Notes under the pieces: generated by a model
Told to the model about the DNA's origin: nothing
Database searches by the model: none
What the model saw: only the letters and a program-made list of their open reading frames with translations
Part shown: positions 6,703 through 15,848 of the stretch, one piece after another
How positions within the stretch are numbered: position 1 is the first letter of the stretch
How the letters are laid out: each line of letters starts with the position of its first letter
Translations under genes and position numbers: made by a program
NCBI RefSeq assembly: GCF_037969765.1
Contig: NZ_CP150207.1
Coordinates: forward strand, 5,339,501-5,403,500
Length of the DNA stretch: 64,000 nucleotides
Direction: 5' to 3'
Origin: Paenibacillus sp. FSL W8-0186
Lineage (GTDB): Bacteria > Bacillota > Bacilli > Paenibacillales > Paenibacillaceae

Positions 6703-8526
6703 TTGAACAAGAAGCTTTTTGCCAAAGTCATCACTGCGGCAGCATTGCTCGGCACATTAGCGTCACCAGCGTCCGCAACAACGTTCATTACGGATATCAA
6801 CGGCTCTTATGCGAAGGATGCCATTCAAGAGCTGGTTGATAAAGGAATTATTAATGGCCATGGTGACGGAAGATTCGATCCGACTGGACATATCCAAAGG
6901 CAGGATTTCGCGATCATTCTCGCCAAGTCTCTAGGGCTGGATATGAACAGTGCGCCAGCAGCAGCAACATTTAGCGATGTCCCTCCAGGCCATTATTCTT
7001 TTGCAGCCGTCGAGGCCGCAGTACAAGTTGGACTTATTCACGGATACGGCAACCACCAATTCGGCAATGGCGACAGTTTATCACGGCAGGATATGGCCGT
7101 CATCTTCACCCGGGCTCTCGGGGTAGATGTTAGCGGTAAGGGGAACAAGCTTACCTTCACCGATAAGGACGATATCTCTAGCTATGCCAAAGATGCGGTA
7201 GCCGCAGCTGTCGAACTCGGACTCATCAAGGGCAACACCGATGGCAGCTTTAGCCCGCTCCAGAGTGCTGACCGCCAATCCGTGGCTCTCGTAGCCAATA
7301 AGTTCATACGGAATATCGAAGAGCAGCGCCATTCCCAACAACCTTCTACCACACCGCCAAATGGGGATACCCCTCCTTCAGCAAATGAACCTTCGGCACC
7401 TACAACACCCGAGACCAAGAAACCAGAACCATCAGGAAATACCGGCAGCTCAGGATCAGGCTCCGGAAGCGGAGGCAGCGGAAGTGTAAGAGACACGACT
7501 GCACCTGTTGTGAGTATTCTATCGGATTCACCCGTGTTTATTGGCAGCAGTCTAATCGCGGCCAGCAATGAAACCGGCTATTTATACCTTATTCCGAGAG
7601 GATATCCATCGTCAGATCGAGCAGAACTGGAAGTACTCGTAGCTGAAGGCCTCGCGAAAAAGGTGCAAGTTACTACCGCCAACACCCCAACACCGCTCGA
7701 AACGGCTCAGTTAGAGGCTGGAATCTACAACGTATTTGCCGTGGATCGGGCCGGAAATCTATCCAGAGCTAGCTCGGACATAGAACTAAAGCGGCCTCTA
7801 TCTTTAACCCTGGCACCGGGAGCCTCCTTTGTACTTAACCCCGCTTATGTTTACGATGAAAGCATCGTAACTATTGTGGATGATTCTATGATAGAGGATA
7901 ATGATCCTTATACGGATCGCAATATCAACAGCTTCTTCCAAGTTCACCGAGAAGAAGAATCGCTCTCGCTGCAATACAATCCTCAGGAGGGTAGATTCCA
8001 TATAGTGGAAGAAGGGGCGACGGTCGGCTATATTCAGATTTCCTCAGAGTCTGAGCTTATTGAAGCTCAAGAGACTGAGCGCGGAGTGCAGATTCTTCTT
8101 AAAGCGGGCGCAGATGAGGACACTACAGCTTCCTTAAAGCTCACCCTCTTTGAAAATGAAACCGAAGTCAGCAGCACTATCCTGCCTGTCATCCTGGATG
8201 CAGCACCGCCGACGGTCACGGACAGCGTCTACAGCGATGGAGTAATTACAATTACCGCGAACGAGCCGCTGATTTGGTATGACAGCTTCGAAATAAACAT
8301 TTCACATATGCCGGTGAACAGCAGCGGCAGCAGCTATGATCTTCTGCCTTTTGAACACTTCACTCCAAGTATTCATAATGGGAATGTAGTTATTATTTTA
8401 AAGGACGAGGCTTTTAGATATTATCCTCTGCAGCCTGGCGATCAATTCGAGATTACATTGTACGGGATCGGGGATTACGCTAGGAATATGATCGGTGATG
8501 AAGTGTTAATCGTAGAAATTCCATAA
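6703..8526 (+). CDS. S-layer-homology domain surface protein
   Basis: A 607-residue secreted protein. A signal peptide (about residues 1-27, ending SPASA) is followed by three SLH domains (about 30-205, e.g. GIINGHGDGRFDP and GLIHGYGNHQF). Then come a Pro/Thr/Glu-rich linker and a Gly/Ser linker (to about 265), and about 340 residues of beta-rich, Ig-like repeats with no recognised catalytic motif. The SLH domains should anchor it to pyruvylated wall polymer. The start is TTG at 6703, seven bases after GGAGG; the earlier TTG at 6697 is too close to the ribosome binding site. It appears monocistronic. Confidence 0.85.
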   Translation: MNKKLFAKVITAAALLGTLASPASATTFITDINGSYAKDAIQELVDKGIINGHGDGRFDPTGHIQRQDFAIILAKSLGLDMNSAPAAATFSDVPPGHYSFAAVEAAVQVGLIHGYGNHQFGNGDSLSRQDMAVIFTRALGVDVSGKGNKLTFTDKDDISSYAKDAVAAAVELGLIKGNTDGSFSPLQSADRQSVALVANKFIRNIEEQRHSQQPSTTPPNGDTPPSANEPSAPTTPETKKPEPSGNTGSSGSGSGSGGSGSVRDTTAPVVSILSDSPVFIGSSLIAASNETGYLYLIPRGYPSSDRAELEVLVAEGLAKKVQVTTANTPTPLETAQLEAGIYNVFAVDRAGNLSRASSDIELKRPLSLTLAPGASFVLNPAYVYDESIVTIVDDSMIEDNDPYTDRNINSFFQVHREEESLSLQYNPQEGRFHIVEEGATVGYIQISSESELIEAQETERGVQILLKAGADEDTTASLKLTLFENETEVSSTILPVILDAAPPTVTDSVYSDGVITITANEPLIWYDSFEINISHMPVNSSGSSYDLLPFEHFTPSIHNGNVVIILKDEAFRYYPLQPGDQFEITLYGIGDYARNMIGDEVLIVEIP

Positions 8527-8545
8527 AATGAACAACGGAAGCTTT

Positions 8546-8779
8546 TCAGGGCTGAGTTCCCGGCTGTATAGCCGAGGGATCAGCCTCTTTCATTCTCCTG
8601 CTCTCCTCTAACAAGAAGCTTACGACTTCTGCATTTACCCGTTCAGGCTGTTCATGGTTAATGCCATGACCTGCACCAGGAATGACCTTATACATAAATT
8701 TCCCTTCGTCCAATATTCTCAGAAAATCCCGGTAGCTCAATCCGGTGTTCTGCCACGAGAAAATACAGCTTATTTCCCG
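8546..8779 (-). pseudogene. 3' remnant of an alpha/beta hydrolase gene
   Basis: This open stretch of about 78 codons encodes the C-terminus of an alpha/beta hydrolase: SYRDFLRIL...VIPGAGHGINHEQPERV, with the catalytic-His motif GAGHG. An in-frame TAG at 8780-8782 and the absence of any nucleophile elbow or start upstream indicate that the 5' two-thirds is gone. No ribosome binding site is evident. The upstream breakpoint lies close to the terminator of the neighbouring ASCH gene. Confidence 0.65.
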
Positions 8780-8819
8780 CTATGTCCCCCTCTTCCCGGT
8801 AACCCCTCTATCCACCAAG

Positions 8820-8866
8820 AAAAAAATCGCCCTCCATCTGCTTGTCACATCGATGAAGAGCGATTT
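8820..8866 (-). terminator. Intrinsic terminator of the ASCH gene
   Basis: The stem AAATCGC/GCGATTT (8824-8830 / 8860-8866) has a long loop, and the minus-strand T-run follows (8820-8826 are A's on plus). It lies about 40 bp past the stop at 8904. Confidence 0.75.
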
Positions 8867-8903
8867 CATTCTAGCGTACTGCATACAGCCTATCTACATT
8901 CAC

Positions 8904-9254
8904 TTACTTCTGCACAGGGTTGAACTCGTGAACCCATACTCGCATCGCCGGTACCCAGCGCATGCCGGGGTGAATGGACAAAATCGACTGCTTGTATTCC
9001 TCCAAGTTGTTGTATCCTTCCTGCTGGGCTTGCTCTTCGGTCAGATCGCCAAGGGTCTGGGAATAGACCTGCTCTACTACAAAATCCCGCCCCTTCAGCG
9101 TCATCACTTCCCCCACATCGGCGTACCGGCCGTTGCGGCGGGTTGCCGTCTTCCGGCCTGCCAGTACTTTCTCCACATCCTCCGGCAAAGTCACTAGCCG
9201 TTCAATCGAACAGGTTTTCGGCGGCAATGCCTCATGATCTGCATGATTTTGCAT
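8904..9254 (-). CDS. ASCH domain protein
   Basis: A 116-residue small soluble protein of the ASCH (PUA-related RNA-binding) superfamily: KVLAGRKTATRRNGRYADVGEVMTL carries the characteristic G-K-T-A-T/S-R motif and the 'vGd' strand. The C-terminus VPAMRVWVHEF is the last strand. ASCH proteins are proposed to bind RNA or nucleotides, and some hydrolyse modified cytidines; the activity of this one is unknown. The start is the ATG at 9254, eight bases after GAGGAGG. The longer frame lacks a ribosome binding site. Single gene with its own terminator. Confidence 0.82.
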   Translation of the reverse strand: MQNHADHEALPPKTCSIERLVTLPEDVEKVLAGRKTATRRNGRYADVGEVMTLKGRDFVVEQVYSQTLGDLTEEQAQQEGYNNLEEYKQSILSIHPGMRWVPAMRVWVHEFNPVQK

Positions 9255-9337
9255 GTAGTAGCCCTCCTCGTCAGTTCTTCCATTTAACTTTACCACAATA
9301 TCAGCGACACGGTTTCCCCGAATGCCCGGCCCCCGTT

Positions 9338-11446
9338 CTAACGGCCTGCTTTGACCGGCTTCATGTACTCCTCCAGCGTAGAGCCTTTAACATAAATATC
9401 AGGCGAAATGTAGGAGTTCATGATATTGTTCTGCCGGACATTCCAATAATGATTTACCGCGAGGATCATCAATTTGTTCTGCTTGTCCTCGAATACGCGC
9501 TGCCCGACTCCTTTACCATATGTATCCTGGCCTATAATCGTCACATTGGGCAAATAAGTGCCGAGCCCCATAGTCAACAGCTCCGAGGCGCTTGCCGTAT
9601 AACCATCGACCAGGATATATATTTGCTTGAATGAGACATAATCGGCATCTGAATAGTAGCTATCCGCATAGCCATCCCGCTCGATCAGCATGCTAGTCAC
9701 GCATTCCGGCAGCAGCGCATCCAAAATATGATTCGCGCTATCCATATTTCCCCCCGTATTCCCGCGCAAATCAATAACCAGCTGCTTCGTTTCGGGGTCG
9801 GCAATGCGGTCGAGTTCTTCAATAAAACGGTCGTCGGTATTATGATTGAATTCATGAATACGGAAATAGGCGATGGACCCTTGATCTTCATAGATCACAT
9901 CCTGACCGTAAGGTGCTGTTAACCAATCATATTCCTCCCCATAAATAACGGAGGTAAATGCATCCCTCTTATACTGGGCTCGGCCAATAATCTTAGCGAT
10001 TTCCGCCGGCGTCATATGTTCTTTATCCAGCGCGGATAAAATTTCATCCATGTCCGGAACACTGCTTATGTATAAGTAATTATCCTTGAAAAAACTTTTG
10101 ACTCGCTCCCCAAGCGGCTTGCGGCTGTCTCGTATTGCATCTTGGATACGCAGGGCCGTCGAATTGCCGGAGTATATCTCTAGGGTTTTCTCGCAGAACT
10201 CTTCCGCAAGATCATAGTCCTCCATCATAAAATAGGAGTAGGCGATCATGGCGTAAGCCTCGTCATCCTCAGGATCCAGCTCGATCACTTGTTCCATAGC
10301 CTGAATGGCTTCGTCGTATTGATCCAAATCGAAGTGGCATTCTCCCGTAAACCAGGGGATCAGCGAAGAATTGACCTTGCGCTTCATAACCTCATCGCCA
10401 AAGGCGATACACTGGTAATTTCTGCGCCCGTTGTATAGCGCCCTCAATTTATTGATCATGCTCTCTTCATCCTGAGGATTGAGCTGAACAGCCTGATCAT
10501 AATATTTGGCAGCCTGGACATACATGGATTGCTCCATATAAACATCCCCCATAGCTATATGTATATCTGCAAAGCTCTTATCCTTATGGACGGCAGCATC
10601 ATAGCTGTTCTTCGCCCGGTCCAAATCGCCCAGCATGGTATAGGACTCTATCATTTGTACGTAGACGTCCATATGATCGGGAAACTTGTCGATCATGCCG
10701 TTATAATGCTCAGCAAGAATGTCCAAATCATCCAAATCCTCGAGCACGGCCGCTTTGATACGGTACGCATCATAATTATCTGGCTCCTCCCGGATCAAAC
10801 TATCAGCAAGCTTGTTCGCCTCCTCATACCGGTCTAGCCAGAGAAGGGCGTATGCCTTCATTTCGTACCCGTCCATATCCGTATCATCCAAGCCGATATA
10901 AATGTCGAATTGCTCCAACGCTTCTTCATACCGCTCCAGATCGAATAATACTCTGCCTTTGCCGTAGTGAGCGTATTTCTCATCCCCTAGTTCCAGCGCC
11001 TGATTGTAGCTCTCAAGCGCCTCTTCATACCGATACAAGCCGTACAGAGCATTGCCCTTATTCACGTATTCCATGTCTCTATTCGGTACGATAAGGAGCG
11101 ACTTCTCGATATATTCCAGGCTCTTCTCGTAATCCTCCAGCTCATTGTAGGCCCAGCTCAAATTATTGAATGGAGCTCCCATGGGCTCATCCAGCTTTAT
11201 TTCTCGATCCAGATCAACGAGAGCCGGCTCTATTTCATAAGCGTGCTCTACCGCCTCCTCCAAATACTCGATAGCCTCCTCGTACCTTCCCTTATCGACT
11301 AGGAGGTAGCCCTTGGTGTTGTTCGCTATCATTTCCTCCCAATGGATAGATTTTTTGTAAATACCTGTCGAACAGGCGCCCAGCATGCTTATTGCACAAA
11401 TGATGACCACCAAGGCACTAACCCGGATCAAAATTCTCTTCTTCAA
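9338..11446 (-). CDS. TPR-repeat lipoprotein fused to S41 (tail-specific) protease
   Basis: A 702-residue lipoprotein. The signal peptide (KKRILIRVSALVVIICAISM) is followed by a lipobox LGAC with the lipidated Cys around residue 25. About nine TPR units fill residues 45-455, many with GRYEEA- or DRYEEA-type helices. Residues about 470-690 are an S41 protease domain: VIDLRGNTGG, then GYTASASELL with the nucleophile Ser around 618, and the general-base Lys in TYGKG. No PDZ domain is seen, so the TPR array may select substrates. The start is taken as TTG at 11446 (GTGGGG upstream), because it gives a clean lipoprotein signal; the upstream ATG at 11491 has no ribosome binding site. Confidence 0.82.
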   Translation of the reverse strand: MKKRILIRVSALVVIICAISMLGACSTGIYKKSIHWEEMIANNTKGYLLVDKGRYEEAIEYLEEAVEHAYEIEPALVDLDREIKLDEPMGAPFNNLSWAYNELEDYEKSLEYIEKSLLIVPNRDMEYVNKGNALYGLYRYEEALESYNQALELGDEKYAHYGKGRVLFDLERYEEALEQFDIYIGLDDTDMDGYEMKAYALLWLDRYEEANKLADSLIREEPDNYDAYRIKAAVLEDLDDLDILAEHYNGMIDKFPDHMDVYVQMIESYTMLGDLDRAKNSYDAAVHKDKSFADIHIAMGDVYMEQSMYVQAAKYYDQAVQLNPQDEESMINKLRALYNGRRNYQCIAFGDEVMKRKVNSSLIPWFTGECHFDLDQYDEAIQAMEQVIELDPEDDEAYAMIAYSYFMMEDYDLAEEFCEKTLEIYSGNSTALRIQDAIRDSRKPLGERVKSFFKDNYLYISSVPDMDEILSALDKEHMTPAEIAKIIGRAQYKRDAFTSVIYGEEYDWLTAPYGQDVIYEDQGSIAYFRIHEFNHNTDDRFIEELDRIADPETKQLVIDLRGNTGGNMDSANHILDALLPECVTSMLIERDGYADSYYSDADYVSFKQIYILVDGYTASASELLTMGLGTYLPNVTIIGQDTYGKGVGQRVFEDKQNKLMILAVNHYWNVRQNNIMNSYISPDIYVKGSTLEEYMKPVKAGR

Positions 11447-11529
11447 CCTGTTTCCCCACTCTTCCCAGCTATAAGCTCTTGTTAGAATCATTTATATCTT
11501 ATCACGGAGCGTTAAGGGGAGGAATGACT

Positions 11530-11559
11530 TTGGAGTAAAATACTGGGTGTTGCTATAAT
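11530..11559 (+). promoter_or_regulatory. Candidate promoter for phosphopantetheinyl transferase gene
   Basis: A perfect TATAAT (11554-11559) with a weak -35 (TTGGAG, 11530-11535) at 18 bp, about 40 bp before the start codon. Confidence 0.4.
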
Positions 11560-11602
11560 GGAAGAGTATGAGAATTGAAATGAACATAGGTGGGACAAGC
11601 AT

Positions 11603-12301
11603 ATGATAGAAATCTACGGTGTCCGGCTGGAAACAAATATCGACTCGCTCCCTATTTGGAGGCTGGTTCAGGCGCTTCCGCCCGAGAGGCAGGAGCGGAT
11701 TCATAGATTCAGGCGTAAGGAAGATGCGCTAAGAACGTTAGCTGCGGACCTCCTGTCGAGGCTCCTCATCTGCAACTGGCTGAACATTCGGAACAAAGAT
11801 ATCCGGCTAACTCAAAATGCTTATGGCAAACCGCTGCTCGAAGAGAATTCCGGGCTGTATTTCAATAACTCCCACTCCGGGGAATGGGTAGTTTCTGCCA
11901 TCGCCGGTTCCCCGGTCGGCATCGATGTAGAAAAGGTAGAGGAGATCGACTTCAGCATCGCCGGGCGTTTTTTCTCGGAGCAGGAATGTCTTGACCTTGA
12001 TTTGCGGCGGGGAGAAGCGAAATTAAACTATTTCTTTGACCTGTGGACGCTCAAAGAGAGCTACATCAAAGCCGCAGGCACGGGCCTCTCCATGCCGCTC
12101 GATTCCTTCACCGTGCGCGCCGGGAATGACGGCCGCATCGAGCTGATCACCCTGAATGAATTCAGAGGCTGCTCCTTCAGGCAGTACCCGATCGGCCCCG
12201 GTTATAAATTGTCCGTCTGCACGCAGGATGACCGTTTTCCGGATCACATTGGCTTGCTAAGCATGGATGAGCTGCACGAGCGGTTCATGGCATATGTATG
12301 A
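11603..12301 (+). CDS. Sfp-type 4'-phosphopantetheinyl transferase
   Basis: A 232-residue enzyme that moves phosphopantetheine from CoA to the Ser of carrier-protein domains of fatty-acid, polyketide or nonribosomal-peptide synthases. Motifs in order: YGKPLL and the FNNSHSGEW strand (CoA site), GIDVEKVEEID (Mg-binding D-x-E) and WTLKESYIKA (Mg/CoA-binding W-x-x-K-E). The length matches Sfp. AGGTGGG lies eight bases before the ATG. No synthase genes are in view, so its partners are elsewhere. It is followed by a long hairpin that it shares with the convergent permease gene. Confidence 0.93.
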   Translation: MIEIYGVRLETNIDSLPIWRLVQALPPERQERIHRFRRKEDALRTLAADLLSRLLICNWLNIRNKDIRLTQNAYGKPLLEENSGLYFNNSHSGEWVVSAIAGSPVGIDVEKVEEIDFSIAGRFFSEQECLDLDLRRGEAKLNYFFDLWTLKESYIKAAGTGLSMPLDSFTVRAGNDGRIELITLNEFRGCSFRQYPIGPGYKLSVCTQDDRFPDHIGLLSMDELHERFMAYV

Positions 12302-12313
12302 GGGGAGGACATT

Positions 12314-12372
12314 AAACATGAGGGGCCGTCCCCTGTGATCCGCGATAACCTATGGGACAGCCCCTTATGTTT
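12314..12372. terminator. Long hairpin between convergent genes
   Basis: The arms AAACAT-AGGGGC-GTCCC and GGGAC-GCCCCT-ATGTTT (12314-12332 / 12354-12372) pair with two single mismatches around a 21-nt loop. It lies between the convergent phosphopantetheinyl transferase and NCS2 permease genes and probably works in both directions. Confidence 0.65.
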
Positions 12373-12383
12373 ATCTTAAGTCC

Positions 12384-12420
12384 GCCTGCTATTCTTAGCA
12401 GCTCTGCAAAAATAGCAGGC
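12384..12420 (-). terminator. Hairpin directly after NCS2 permease stop
   Basis: The 10-bp perfect arms GCCTGCTATT/AATAGCAGGC (12384-12393 / 12411-12420) end seven bases below the stop codon of the minus-strand permease. There is no T-run on either strand, so termination may rely on the adjacent longer hairpin. Confidence 0.5.
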
Positions 12421-12426
12421 TAGCTT

Positions 12427-13713
12427 CTATAACGAGCCCAAAATAAAATAGAGCAGGAAGAAGAAGGCGATGAGGTACATTGCCATCGACACTTCCGACC
12501 GGCGGCCCGTCACCCATTTCACGATCGGGTAGGCGATGAAGCCAAACGCAATCCCGTTTGCAATGCTGAAGGACAAGGGCATGATGGCCAGCATCATGTA
12601 AGCCGGGAAGGCTTCGGTGAAATCGTCAAAAGGAACTTCCTTAATCGACATAATCATCAGGCAGCCCACGATAATCAGCACCGGCGCAATCGCACTATTC
12701 GGGATAACTTTGAACAAAGGCACCAGGAATAGCGCGGGGATGAACAACAGCCCTGCGGTTAGAGAGGTAAGTCCGGTTCTTCCGCCGGAGGCGATGCCGG
12801 TCGCGCCTTCCGCCGCTGTCGTCATCGGACTGCAGCCGAGCAGACCTGCGCTGATGACGGAGAACGAATTGGCTTGAAACGATTTTCTGAATTTTGATTT
12901 ATTCGGAAGCATGCCAAGCTGCGCCCCCATATTCTGAAAAATAATAACCATCGACAACGAGAACACCGCCGTCCAAAACTGGAAGCTGCCCATTCCGCTG
13001 AAATCCAGGGCTAGAAACAGCTCGCCGTATCCGCCAAAAGAAATACTGAAGTCCCGCAGGACCGAGAAATCTACAATGCCCAATGCGGCCCCCATGCCGG
13101 TTCCCGCCAGGATTGTGATCAGGAAGTTCCCCTTGACGTTCCGTAAAAATAAAGGCAGCGCGATGATCAGCGTTAATACCGTCGTAAGCGCGTGAGGTTC
13201 ACTCAAATTCGCCAGGGTGACAAAGGTGCTTTCACTGGCAACGATCAATCCGCCGTTCTTCAGGCCCAAGAAGGCAATAAAAAATCCGATCCCTGCCGTC
13301 ATCGCATGAACCATCGACTTTGGAATCGATCGCGATAAATAATCCGCCCACTTCGTCACCGTCGTAATCATGAATACAAGCCCGGCGATGAACACCGCTG
13401 CGAGCGCCTGCTGCCAGGTTAACCCTAAAGAAAAGACAAGAGTAAATACAAAAAACGCATTATCCCCCATGCCGGGAACAAGTATCAGGGGCGAGTTGGC
13501 CCATAGCGCCATCAGCATACAGCCAAGGAAGGAGCAGATCACCGTTACGATCGTGGCAGCTTCATAAGGCATCCCCACCATGCTCAAAATAGCGCCGTTC
13601 ACGGCAATAATATAAGCGACGGTCATAAAGGTAGTTAATCCTGCCACCAATTCAGTACGTATCGTCGTTTTTTCCTCTTGCAGATGAAACCATCTTTCCA
13701 ATCTGCGATTCAA
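12427..13713 (-). CDS. NCS2-family purine base permease (PbuG/PbuO/AzgA type)
   Basis: A 428-residue polytopic membrane protein of about 12-14 helices importing hypoxanthine, guanine or adenine with protons. Family markers are EL(V)AGLTTFMTVAYI near the N-terminus, NSPLILVPGMGDNAFF, and SPMTTAAEGATGIASGGRTGLTSL, which contains the substrate-binding Glu. The start is taken as TTG at 13713 (AGAGGTG six bases upstream). The longer ATG start would place that ribosome binding site inside the gene. It follows the nucleoside ABC operon, separated by a terminator, and completes a nucleoside/base uptake block. Confidence 0.9.
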   Translation of the reverse strand: MNRRLERWFHLQEEKTTIRTELVAGLTTFMTVAYIIAVNGAILSMVGMPYEAATIVTVICSFLGCMLMALWANSPLILVPGMGDNAFFVFTLVFSLGLTWQQALAAVFIAGLVFMITTVTKWADYLSRSIPKSMVHAMTAGIGFFIAFLGLKNGGLIVASESTFVTLANLSEPHALTTVLTLIIALPLFLRNVKGNFLITILAGTGMGAALGIVDFSVLRDFSISFGGYGELFLALDFSGMGSFQFWTAVFSLSMVIIFQNMGAQLGMLPNKSKFRKSFQANSFSVISAGLLGCSPMTTAAEGATGIASGGRTGLTSLTAGLLFIPALFLVPLFKVIPNSAIAPVLIIVGCLMIMSIKEVPFDDFTEAFPAYMMLAIMPLSFSIANGIAFGFIAYPIVKWVTGRRSEVSMAMYLIAFFFLLYFILGSL

Positions 13714-13747
13714 TATGAACACCTCTTTATTCAGCACTGCCATCCAT

Positions 13748-13784
13748 TTAAAAAGGGCTGGACATCCACACCGGCTCCAGCCCT
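13748..13784 (-). terminator. Intrinsic terminator of nucleoside transporter operon
   Basis: The stem AGGGCTGGA/TCCAGCCCT (13754-13762 / 13776-13784) is followed on the minus strand by TTTTTAAA. It is 37 bp past the nupQ stop. Confidence 0.85.
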
Positions 13785-13820
13785 CATTACTCTATGATGC
13801 CCGGCTATATGCCGCGGCGG

Positions 13821-14774
13821 CTATCGTTTCCCTACCTCGTAAGGCTCTCCTAGCGCCTTCGGTGCCCGTGCCTTGCCTACCGCGCCAATCAAGACGAGCA
13901 TAGTCAGGACATACGGCAGCATATAGAAAAATTCATTCGGAATACGGGCGGCAAATTCGAAGATCTGCAGCTGGTCCTTGATGGCTTGAGCCAAGCCAAA
14001 GAACAAGGAAGCCAGCATAGCCCCGATCGGATTCCATTTGCCGAAAATAACCGCGGCGAGCGCAATATAACCTTGTCCTGAAATCGTGTTGAACGCAAAG
14101 TTGCCGTTCGAGGTCAGGACAATTGTAGCTCCGCCCAGCGCTGCAATCGATCCGCTGAGAATAACAGCCATGTACCGCATCCGGTTGACTTTAACCCCTA
14201 CCGTGTCCGCGGCGCCCGGATGCTCTCCGACGGCACGCAGCCTCAGTCCGATAGCGGTTCTATAGATAACAAAGTAAATGACGATGACAAGCGAAATCGC
14301 AATATACGTCGTCGGATAGTTGTTGAAAAATGCATTTCCAAGGAACGGAATATCGCCTAGCAACGGCACTTTATATTTATGAAATACCGTCGTCAGCAGC
14401 GGACTTTCCGCCGAGCCTTCAAAAATCAGCTTCACCAGGAAGAACGTCGAGCTTGCCGCGAGAATATTAATAACGACCCCGCTGACCACCTGGTTCGCCT
14501 TGAACCTGATCGTGGCGATGGCATGGATACTGGAGAAAATCGCTGTGAAGACAAAGGCTCCGATAATGCCAAGCCATGGGGACAGCTTGCCCAGTCCCGC
14601 CGTCTCTGCGTAATATGCAATGACCGCCGAGAAGAAGGCTCCGGACACCATGAAGCCCTCAAGGCCAATATTAATGACGCCCGACCGCTCGGAGATGAGC
14701 CCGCCGAGGGCGGCAAAGATAAAGGCCGTGGAGAATACGAGCGTCCCATTTATGAGATTGCTGATAATGTCCAT
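13821..14774 (-). CDS. nupQ: Nucleoside ABC transporter permease NupQ-like
   Basis: A 317-residue inner-membrane permease of the BMP-type nucleoside importer (B. subtilis YufQ/NupQ). It has about eight helices and the family motifs ISERSGVINIGLEGFM near the N-terminus and RAVGEHPGAADTVGVKV (the loop contacting the ATPase). The start is the ATG at 14774, three bases past the nupP stop, with AAGG eight bases upstream. It is the last gene of deoB-nupN-nupO-nupP-nupQ and is followed by a good terminator. With NupP it forms the heterodimeric channel for purine nucleosides. Confidence 0.92.
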   Translation of the reverse strand: MDIISNLINGTLVFSTAFIFAALGGLISERSGVINIGLEGFMVSGAFFSAVIAYYAETAGLGKLSPWLGIIGAFVFTAIFSSIHAIATIRFKANQVVSGVVINILAASSTFFLVKLIFEGSAESPLLTTVFHKYKVPLLGDIPFLGNAFFNNYPTTYIAISLVIVIYFVIYRTAIGLRLRAVGEHPGAADTVGVKVNRMRYMAVILSGSIAALGGATIVLTSNGNFAFNTISGQGYIALAAVIFGKWNPIGAMLASLFFGLAQAIKDQLQIFEFAARIPNEFFYMLPYVLTMLVLIGAVGKARAPKALGEPYEVGKR

Positions 14775-14777
14775 CAC

Positions 14778-15848
14778 TTACACCTTCTTCTTCATTTTAT
14801 GGAATAGCGGACGGAAGAAGAGCCTAACAATGCCGGGGGCGGCAACGAAAAAGATAATGAAGCCGATGACCATTCGAATGATCTCGCCCGGCACTTCCGC
14901 GCCAAAGCTCATGCCTTGCGAACCGTAGGTCAGCGCCCCAATCAGCATCCCGGAAAGGAGCACGCCTAGCGCCGAATTTCCGCCAAGCAGAGCTACCGCG
15001 ATACCGTCAAAACCAAGTCCCGAGGTCACCGAGTTAATGGCGATGTATTTAAATACACCCAATACCTCAAACGTACCGACCAGGCCTCCGAATACGCCGG
15101 AAATAAACATTGTGCGCACCATGACTTTCGACACCTTCATCCCCGCATATTCGGCTGCATCAGGACTAAGCCCGACCGCACGAAGCTCGTAACCCCATTT
15201 CGTCCTGTTCAGATAAATGGAGTAGAAAATGACGGCAATAATCGTAAGCAGGAATCCCCAGTGAATACGGGCGCCGCCCATAAGCTCGGACAGCCAGCCG
15301 ATTTGAATGCTCGCAGATTCCTGAATCATTGCGGAACGCTGCGTTCCTGCCTGCGGCATGAAGTACCGAATAAGATAATGACTCAAGTACAGTGCTATAA
15401 AGTTGAACATAATGCTGGTAATAACCTCATTAATGCCTCGCTTCGCCTTAATATACCCTACAAGCGCACCCCACAACCCTCCAAGGATAGCGCCAAAAAT
15501 AACGGCGACGATGGCATGAAACGGTGCCGGCAGGCTCAGCTTCGTGCCTACGAGGAGCGCACCGACGGAGCCCATGATGATCTGTCCGTCAACCCCGATA
15601 TTAAACAGGCCGGCGCGAAAGGCGATGCCTACCGCCAGACCACACAAGACGAGAGGAACGATCGAACGCAGCGCTTCCCCGAAATCATAGCTGCTGCCAA
15701 ATATTTTAGTCACCAAGGATTCGTAAGCGAGCAGGGGATCATATCCGCCGATCAGCATGATCAGCGCTCCCAATAATAGACCGATAATAATAGAGACAAC
15801 AGGAATAACAGCAGATTCACGCCTGAAAATACTCATTAATTTATCCAT
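14778..15848 (-). CDS. nupP: Nucleoside ABC transporter permease NupP-like
   Basis: A 356-residue polytopic permease paired with NupQ. Recognisable segments are FRAGLFNIGVDGQIIMG and RAVGLSPDAAEYAGMKV (the ATPase-coupling loop, a counterpart of the NupQ one). The start is the ATG at 15848, nine bases after AAGGAG; it overlaps the nupO stop by 8 bp. Two upstream in-frame ATGs lie at or before the ribosome binding site. Its position between nupO and nupQ with overlaps implies coupled translation. Confidence 0.92.
   Translation of the reverse strand: MDKLMSIFRRESAVIPVVSIIIGLLLGALIMLIGGYDPLLAYESLVTKIFGSSYDFGEALRSIVPLVLCGLAVGIAFRAGLFNIGVDGQIIMGSVGALLVGTKLSLPAPFHAIVAVIFGAILGGLWGALVGYIKAKRGINEVITSIMFNFIALYLSHYLIRYFMPQAGTQRSAMIQESASIQIGWLSELMGGARIHWGFLLTIIAVIFYSIYLNRTKWGYELRAVGLSPDAAEYAGMKVSKVMVRTMFISGVFGGLVGTFEVLGVFKYIAINSVTSGLGFDGIAVALLGGNSALGVLLSGMLIGALTYGSQGMSFGAEVPGEIIRMVIGFIIFFVAAPGIVRLFFRPLFHKMKKKV

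Noticed and set aside
13714..13820. Purine riboswitch before the NCS2 permease gene
   Set aside because: The gap is about 100 bp, mostly filled by the upstream operon's terminator; no aptamer-like core was seen.
15261..15776. Antisense frames within the nup permease genes
   Set aside because: Compositional shadows of GC-rich transmembrane coding sequence.
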